Assembly (NCBI GenBank): GCA_024138025.1
Contig: JAMXBD010000013.1
Coordinates: 1,550,001-1,614,000, forward strand
DNA length: 64,000 nt
Source: Combretum micranthum
Lineage: Eukaryota > Streptophyta > Magnoliopsida > Myrtales > Combretaceae
Direction: 5' to 3'
The notes below the pieces were generated by a model. The model ran no database searches. It was not told the DNA's origin and was given only the letters and a program-made list of their open reading frames with translations. The translations under genes were made by a program, and so were the position numbers. Positions 56,606 through 64,000 of this stretch are shown here, in pieces (the first letter of the stretch is position 1; each line of letters opens with the position of its first letter).

Positions 56606-57254
56606 ACCATATAGATTGGGATTATAATAAGTTGAAGACTTTATGATATTTACATGTTTTATGAATTTAAGATTTAGTTATGAGATTTCCTTTTATGTTA
56701 TAAGTTTGGATTAAGTTAGTTTTAGTTTATGCCAACAAGATTATTCAGGAGTTTTTATTTCTATGAGATGTTTTAAACAGGTACCCTTTATATGTGAGTA
56801 TTGGAGATAAATGATTTTGATTAATTGTTGTTTAGTGTTTCACGGCCTTAGCGTGTCCAACTATTTTATAGACACGTGGCGAGTTGTAACACCATTAGAT
56901 TAGAGCGTTACAAAATTTTTGGAAGATAATTTGTAAAATAATAATCTTGACTAAAAAGTGGTCGTCAAATAAAAAATGGAGTATTGTTATTTATTTTGTG
57001 TATATTAACATTACTTTATAATATTTAATAAGATAGATATAATATACCCTTAAATATATGCCAACATGTTATAGGGTAGGTAGAGGATATGAAAACCTCA
57101 TACCCATACCCTACCCTATGAAAGCAGATTCCATAAAATCTATACTTGGACCCTACCCTATAAACTTTAATACGTAGCCGGATCCTACCTAGTCAAGCAG
57201 GGTCCAGGTGGATACCATATATGACAGGGTTACCTGCCCAACCCTTATATTAAC

Positions 57255-58148
57255 TAGCTTGTAATTTTCTTGTCTTCTCTTCTTATTTCCTTAAGAATAC
57301 CGTGAGCCCCAAAACATGACTCCTTCATTTCACTTTCTTCTCTTTTCAACTTAAAACCTACAAAATCTATCATTTAAAATTCTTAGAAAATTCCCAGAAA
57401 AATACTACACCTTAAATTACTATCTAAACCTAAAGGGAAACAACAAATATTCAAATGAATCAAGAAGAAAGGTAAGAAATTCATTTAAATATCAATTTCA
57501 AAATTGAATTATTTAAAAATCTAAACTTGAAATTTCTTTCTTTAAGGGGTGGCAACAATATTTAGAGGGAGATCCACTATTCCTCTTTCACACAAATAAA
57601 GTAAACTAGTTAAAACTCTTTAACTCTAGTAGATATCAAAAAGGAAAATTTAAGATACATTTATAATGTATGTATTATGAATCATTTAGGAAAATATCAT
57701 ATCATGTTATAGATTTAATTATCTTATACAAATATTTTAATGTTTAGAGTAATATGAGTTTTTAGCAGTAGGAAACCCTAGTTTATATATATATATATAT
57801 ATATATATTTATTTCCATGAAGGATTATAAAGGAGTTAATCATACAGTTAGTTTTGGCTTTAGACAAATAAATAGAGAAAAGTGATCCGATATAACAATA
57901 ATTAATATATAGATTAAAGATGATTACTTGATAAATAATTACTAGACAAATTTGAGAACATACGTACATATACACATACACACATATGAGGTTTGGTTCT
58001 TAAGGGAAATATAGGGAAAATTGATTTAAATTGATAAATAAGCTAATTATGAACTTAAGATAATTATTCGATGAATAATTATTAGAGAAATTTGAGAATA
58101 TATATGTGTATAAATATATAAGTTTCGATTCATATATATAAATAATAA

Positions 58149-58180
<32 letters not shown>

Positions 58181-60855
58181 AAAAATAATAGTAGTTGTAA
58201 TATAAAATAATAATTCAATGATAATTACATAAGTTTTATATTATGATATTATAATTAAGTAAAGAAGAAAAATGATATTATGATGTATAAATTATAATTT
58301 ATGTTTAGAAACTTATAACATGGTTAATTAGTAAGCATTTGTTTAACCAAAATAAAGAAACAAGAAGAAAACAAAATAGATACACACACACACACCTCTT
58401 AGCTATGAGGAAGAAAGGAAAGAAAAATAATTATTTCATAGAATTTGATTTGATTATTAGAAATTACCTGAAAAGAGTTTTTTAATGCCTATTTATATGC
58501 TTAGAATGGAATTAAAATGAATATTGCATCTACTTTAAGAGTAAGTGGTAAAAAATAAACATTTAAAGGTCATTTAGAGTATTTTTCCTATACAATTGAA
58601 TTTTATGCAAAAATAATTAGTAAAAAAAATAAAAATATTATGAAAAAAGTAGACTTTAGAGGTCTTCATGTTAAATTGATTACAAGTCATAATATAGTGA
58701 TAATTATTGAATTAGAAAGGAAAGGAAAGGAAATATATAAACTTATGTGATCACATGTTTCAGCTCTATGAAGAAATTAGGATTATGTAACTCAAATTAT
58801 GATAATTCAAGTATATGTATTAATTATTATGATGACATAACTTAGAATCAAGTGATTAAATTTGAGAAAATATACTTAAGTTAGGATATAGGTTTCGACC
58901 TACACATAATATCGAGGTTACAAAATGTAGAATAATGCAAACCATCTAAATCTTAAGTAGTATGATCATGTTAACTAAAGATACATACTTAAAATAAGAT
59001 AAAGAGAAGCACAATAAAAATAAATATAAGTTAGTGTTTCAATCAAGTGTAAAATAATGAACTAAAAGTGAGTTTGAATACTAAAATTTGATGAAGTATA
59101 CATTAAGAAAGAAAATGAACTTTAAATAAGAAGTAAAACTACAAAACAAGAATAATAGGCATCATATAAATACCTTTTGGATCGATAGGGTAATATGGAT
59201 AAAGAAATTTAAAATGAATAAGTAAATTAGATAGTTAAAAACTACATTTGATTAGCTTTCCAACGCTTATTCATATATAAAAATCCAAGTTAAGATAAGT
59301 ACAATAGGCATAATTTAAAATTACACTAACAAAATTGAGATTTAGAATCATTTAAGGTACTTTTCTTAAGAAAACTAAATTTATACGAACTTTATAGTCT
59401 AACTTAAGAAAAATAGGTCTTACGGGATTTCAAATGACTTTCCATATGACAAAATCAGATTGAGAATGTGAAAATAGTGTTAGAAACCTTAAAACCCAAC
59501 TTTAGGACACTTAAGCACCAATAGGACTTATTGCAAAGCTATATGTATGGTAATGAGTGATTATTATTTCATTTCATACGAGAAACAGATCAGTCTTCGG
59601 ATATTGCAGTAAATTACTATGATTTTTCACAGATGACAGGTGAGTAACTTTAACCTTATTACATTGTTTGTGCTTGCAATATAGTTACAAATGTTATAAT
59701 GTAAACACAATTGATTATGTATAGGGATCGGGTATTCGTATGTTGCGTGGTGAGTGATTGGGCTGAGAATTCATCATATTAAAAGTGATCACTCATTGCT
59801 TGTAATGATTAGGTTGCTATTATTGATAAGTGTTTGCGAATTGAATGGTCACTTTAACTAAAGGAAGTATTACAGTTTGGTGAATTAATAAATTATCATG
59901 CATTGCACCAATTGCATATTTTGCATTATTGAGGTTCCCTACTCGTGTTAACACTTCAGATCTATGGATTTGCTTAGTACATTCTAGATGTAAATTTCCT
60001 CATTTTACAAGGTTTCCATTGGTTTGATCAGGTCCACGAGGAACTAAATGGTACCCAAAGGAACATCATCTATGGGATTGACCCGAAGTTGGTCAACACC
60101 TAGTAGAGTTTCTAAGTTCCAAGGGTAAGTTAAGATGATGGAAATATATCTAATTTTAGAGTGATAAGTAAATATATGTGTATGATCCTCCTTTGCTTGG
60201 TTCTTGGTCTCTTCTAGGCTTGATCGACTTGTGCTAGTTCTTGATAAACCCGGCTGGAGGGTATAAATCTACACCCTATTTGGATTTTGGTCATCCAAAC
60301 ATGTACATGTTGCATATGATTTATTGTTGCATTGCATATGCTTACTAATTATACTTATCTGTTATTGCTTAATATGTGGTCTGGTCAAGTTACCTCACCG
60401 AGCCATGATTTCACTCATACCTCTACAGTTTTTATGTAGAAATAGTGCTTGATGGGATCGGGTTAGGAATATGTGAAGAGTATTTTTTCAACAAACTTCT
60501 TGAAGTTAGAAAGTTAAGTTATGTGTAAGATGAACTTAGAATATGATATAGGTTAATTGTATAATCATTAGAGATTCAGTATTATGCAAACTAAAACTTC
60601 AATCTTAATATTCGATAGGGGCATAGCGATTCTCTATGATTTTAGTGTACTATGGGAAATCGGATTCCTTAGTTATAATTGAATGAATATTATATATATA
60701 TATATATATATTGATATATAATTGAATCCCATAGAGTAATTAATTAGGTAGAGTCTTCTAACCTTTGACTTGCAAGACGATTATTATATTACAGGTGCAC
60801 ATGTGATATGATAACTTTAGAATGAATCTATTAGGCTCCTATTTGGGTCGTGACA
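57255..60855 (+). mobile_element. Long-LTR-like DNA ending GGGTCGTGACA
   Basis: No coding sequence. The right end TTTGGGTCGTGACA at 60855 is like the 3' end of Tekay/Del-type LTRs. Inside: a pyrimidine-rich leader-like part (57320-57345), GAGGTGAGTAAC-type donor near 59638, CTCACCGAGCC at 60390 as in other long LTRs, microsatellites (AT) 57784-57808, (GAT)10 at 58151-58180, (AT) 60692-60711. The 5' end is not found; it may lie left of the second nest (39294 or earlier). Confidence 0.35.
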
Positions 60856-61640
60856 TCGACATTATTCTTATAAGCATTATTATCACTTTTATTGGATACC
60901 TTATCACTCAATGATAGGAATCATGATTCATTTAGATTGATAACTTGTTTTAGAGCTAGGGGATTGATGGACTTAGTTCAATGGATCATTTTTTATGAGC
61001 TGAATGAGAGCGAGATATAGTATTTGCTAAGCTATATGATGCACTTTTCTATTGGGCATAAACTTGTGTGACTAAGCAAGGAGAAAAGGGAAGAGTTAAA
61101 AGGAAAACTTGCAAGTTTTGAAGCTCATGCCCATGCCAAAGACCGTGAGTGAAACGACGTAAGCAAAAGGAGTTTAAGAGGCATTCACAGACCATTGCAC
61201 GTCTATGATCACTCTTATGCATGATTATACACCCGTGTACATACCTATGTGCATGGAGGTGATGGAGAAAAGAAGTAGCTTAAAGAGATCACTCCTTAAA
61301 CCATGGTCATGCATAGGTCGGTGCCTACAACCACACAGTGGTGATGAAGCCTAAGCTGATGTTTGATTATGCACCCAAAGAATCTTACCCCCAGTGCATG
61401 CCCATATGTGACAACATGCCTGCATACTCTATCTTAGTTGTTTACTTTTTAGTTTCCTTTTATATTTGTTTTGGCTTTTATGTTGTATTAGTACTCTTAC
61501 CCAACTCGTGCGAATGTATAAGGGTCGTTAGGGTTATATTTGCAGGAGCCACCTATCTTTTGTTATCTTTGACATTGATTGTTATCAATTGCCTCTTGAA
61601 TAATATTAAGCTCTCTTTCTGAAGATTATTCTTTGTTGTT
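60856..61640 (+). mobile_element. LTR-like DNA with CG words, possibly Athila-type
   Basis: GAAGCTCATGCCCATGCC, ACACCCGTGTACATACCTAT and GGTCATGCATAGGTCGGTGC recall the 'CCGTGC/GCACGG' texture of Athila-like U3 regions, followed by a T-rich leader. The 94-codon frame at 61338-61622 runs through this texture and has no recognisable domain. Family is a guess. Confidence 0.25.
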
Positions 61641-63837
61641 TTATTGATCATACGTCATATTGATTAAGGGGAACAACTAGTTCTATTCTTTTCCCGATAT
61701 GTCATATCCAAAGATAGATTACTTATATCTTTATTTTTTTGTTTCGCATAAATCATAAAACCAAAAAATATAATGCAAATCCCTAGATTGTGTTCTACCA
61801 CTAAATCCATAAACACGTAAATTCCTCGATCTGTATCACTTAAGCAAGCAATGATATTCATTCCTGCACATGCAATTCTAATTTGATATACATTTTGGCA
61901 ACTACATCCTACACACAAGTAGTGCAATAGCCATTAAGAAACTCACTTTGCCATACTATCGGGGGTCAAAGTAATCCTCTAGGTACCCTGACTCCTTATA
62001 ATGTCACCAATATAAGATAATAATAACTATAACAGTAACAATTATTATCTAAGAAATATACTAAATAATATCCTATATTCTACCTTACTTATTATAATTT
62101 CCTTATTGGGTAGATTTCTTAATTTTATGGTATCTTAGCTATTTAAAATCTGTTTTTGACAATAAATAGTCAATTCTATATGTTTTCAAGTGTACTTTCA
62201 CTAGTAACATTTTCTTTATCAATTAAAGCTTGTAGGTCCACAAAAAGGAGGACTTAGATTTGGATCGAAGCTATTTATCAATATTTCTAAGAGTTTTTAA
62301 GCTCCAATACACTAGATTCACTCTTACAATCATCTATATTCATTGTCTATCCATTCAAACATTATCTTTGATACTTATAGGCATGAATTCTATTGGATTT
62401 CCACTTCCTTTCCCACTTCTATGAGAAATCTCCTCAATATTTCAATTGTCACTTAACATTTCAATATATCACTAATTGCATTAATTCTAACACTTCTAAT
62501 TTACATGTTTGATTTCAATTTATCCCTCTTTACCTAAGCATGCCTCGACTAATACGTGTTAATAGAATATCTGGGTATTTTTCCTAAAATTCCCTTTAAC
62601 TCATTATAATAATTACTTCAATGGGCTTAAGATCATCTAATATTTCAGTATATCACGTAAATTTGGCATTTTCATCATTTTTAACATGGGTCATCAATTG
62701 ATTTATTCTTTATCAGTTATGAATATCTCGCCACATCAACAAGAGACGTTAATAAGTGATATTCTTCAAAACATTAGGGAAATCATATCAATGGGTCTAC
62801 TAATAATCTTATACATCTATTTAACACCTAAATCAACATTTCCATCTCTTTAATCATCAAAATATCAAATGAATTTACTTCCACATTACATTAAGAATCT
62901 AGGCCAAGTATAATCAAATGGATTTCTCAAACTAAGCTGTTAGGGTTTTCGCCATCAATTATCTTACATTAATGATCACCATATGAAGTTCCTCAAAAAT
63001 GTTCTTATGATCACATGTTTTTCCTACATTTACACTAGAGTTTTCATGATCAAACTTAACTCTACACTATAGGAAGAAGAGAGCCTAAAATACTTGGAGT
63101 TTTGTCTCATGCTCAAGGTTACGCCTCTCAACTTCTTTTTCCTCCTTCTTTAATGTGGAGAGAGAAAGAAGAAAGGAAATTTATGTCTTTGTGTGTGTGT
63201 TTGAAAGGAGAACACCAGCAAAAGAGAGGGAAAGGATTACTTGGGGTTTAAGGACTTTTCATTTAGGGTTCAGAAAACAATGGTAAGAGTTTTGACCTTA
63301 TTAGTTTGGGTTCCGTGGCCAAATGTTTACCTTATGTTCTAAGTGATCCTCTAAGCTTACCAATTAAAACTTTCGAAGGTTTTACAAAAAGTGTAGAACC
63401 ATTACACTACTAGGGTCATATGAAAATCTATAGACATGGTTGTCTAAATCATGATTTTACTATTCATTCGAACCTGTAGAATTGATAGAATCGTATAGCA
63501 TCGTGTAAAACTGGTAAAATAGTAAATGTGTAGAATCGTGCCTCTAAATTCATAATTCTCCCTTAAGTTTGCACATTAATAATTTTTCATCTAATTTAAT
63601 TAAGAAAAAGAAAAAATATATATAAAGGGCATATATACAAACACAACCACCAACTACTATATGTTTAAGAGGCCTATCTAACTGACAACATAAGGGCATT
63701 TAAATATTATGCCTAAGCATACTGACCGAATAGAACTGTTAACTCCCTTACGAACAACAAATCATGAAACATCCATATGTGAAGCTTCCCATATGACTAG
63801 TACATGGCTAGCATCTATTCGAGAGCATGGACCAGCT
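61641..63837. other. Unassigned AT-rich DNA
   Basis: No gene supported. A purine-rich stretch with (GT) at 63160-63240 and its pyrimidine-rich left part (63130-63160) may be an LTR leader read on the minus strand. Near 63470-63540 the word GTAGAATCGTG/ATAGAATCGTATAG recurs. The 66-codon frame at 63709-63909 is unrecognised. Confidence 0.3.
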
Positions 63838-64000
63838 TATTTGTTTCATCATATTCTGATTAGTTTGATATTATGTTTTTGTCATTTTCAAACAGATATT
63901 TATCAATAAATAGATACTAATAAAAAATTGACAGTTTTACTCATAAAACAGATTAAACGGATACAATAAAGATATTATATGAATAAGTTACAAATACAAA
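63838..64000. mobile_element. Diverged copy of the 54922 MITE, cut by window end
   Basis: CAAACAGATATTTATCAATAAATAGAT then TAATAAAAAATTGACAGTT and AAGTTACAAATACAAA match the interior of 54922-55152 (TTATTTATCAAGAAATAGAT, TTGGCAGTT, AAAGATACAAATACAGA). The left end is degenerate and the right end is beyond the window. Confidence 0.5.

Larger units (their letters stand above)
42158..56912 (+). mobile_element. Long LTR in two halves (outer LTR of second nest)
   Basis: Left half 42158-42656, right half 55529-56912. The left half resembles the start of the LTR at 46327-55528 (shared TAAAATAAGAGGGTTTTATA then GTCAAC), and the right half resembles the rest of that LTR (CCTAAACCTAGAAATCCTCTC, the 8-codon ORF, donor, acidic stretch). 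The halves meet at a repeated ACTCC (42652-42656 and 55529-55533). The end reads AGAGCGTTACA at 56912; the presumed start TATAGGCGTT is degenerate. Joined it would be about 1.9 kb, a solo LTR. Tekay/Del-like by its TGTAACGCCC/GGGCGTTACA type ends. Confidence 0.5.
41621..57246. mobile_element. hAT-like element split by nested LTRs
   Basis: Left end TTGGGATGAGCAGGTAC and right end (reverse complement) AAGGGTTGGGCAGGTAA form inverted ends, flanked by a perfect 8-bp direct repeat ATATTAAC at 41613-41620 and 57247-57254. The sub-terminal parts (41640-41790 and 57055-57230) are inverted relatives of each other (TACCCTA / TAGGGTA words). Its own DNA is 41621-42157 plus 56913-57246, about 870 bp with no transposase. 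Everything between is later insertions. 8-bp duplication and TAGGGRTGRGCA-like ends fit the hAT superfamily. Confidence 0.7.

Noticed and set aside
58000..58218. 72-codon minus-strand frame with poly-serine
   Set aside because: Translation of the (GAT)10 microsatellite and surrounding AT-rich DNA.
61338..61622. 94-codon plus-strand frame with hydrophobic segments that look like membrane helices
   Set aside because: Sits in LTR-like DNA with T-rich leader; hydrophobic residues follow from T-rich codons. No family recognised.
63709..63909. 66-codon plus-strand frame
   Set aside because: Unrecognised, and its end runs into the truncated MITE copy.

Overview
This window is AT-rich nuclear DNA from a flowering plant, probably a eudicot with a large, repeat-rich genome. 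I cannot name the species. I found no host protein-coding gene, tRNA, rRNA or CRISPR. Almost everything recognisable is a retrotransposon, a solo LTR or a small non-autonomous DNA transposon, in two deep nests.

Positions 1-4780 hold a decayed Ty3/gypsy gag on the minus strand that runs off the left edge, then two candidate MITEs and unassigned AT-rich DNA.

Positions 4781-37601 are one old Tat/Ogre-type gypsy element on the minus strand. Its LTRs (about 3 kb each) are at 4781-7742 and 32841-37601. Its interior keeps the integrase, an extra aRNase H, RNase H and a scrap of RT, but most of RT, PR and gag is gone. Four elements landed in it: a solo LTR (10071-12827), a CRM-like chromovirus (14006-20486, TSD GTAAT), a young SIRE/Maximus-type copia with an env-like region (20814-31801, TSD GATTT), and a solo LTR inside its own right LTR (33736-35470, TSD CAAAA). 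Removing each of the three interior insertions with one TSD copy rejoins the Tat reading frame exactly, so these boundaries are secure.

Positions 37833-39288 are another solo LTR (TSD AAGAG). A hAT-like element lies at 40588-41196.

Positions 41621-57246 form a second nest. A hAT-like element (TSD ATATTAAC) is split by a long LTR, which is itself interrupted by two other long LTR bodies in opposite orientations. One of those is interrupted by a decayed copia element (46669-53392, TSD AAATC). The outer and inner boundaries are well supported; the joins between the long LTR bodies are less clear.

Positions 57255-64000 hold the 3' end of another long LTR (ending at 60855), LTR-like DNA with CG-containing words, unassigned AT-rich sequence and, at the right edge, a truncated copy of the MITE seen at 54922.

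The most unusual signal is inside the long LTRs. Several carry, just after a consensus splice acceptor, a short exon-like stretch coding a small acidic peptide, and two share an 8-codon upstream ORF followed by a consensus splice donor. Several otherwise different LTR families also share a CG-rich, quasi-palindromic word-repeat segment. CRM-like elements hint at a pericentromeric setting, but the sequence cannot prove it.
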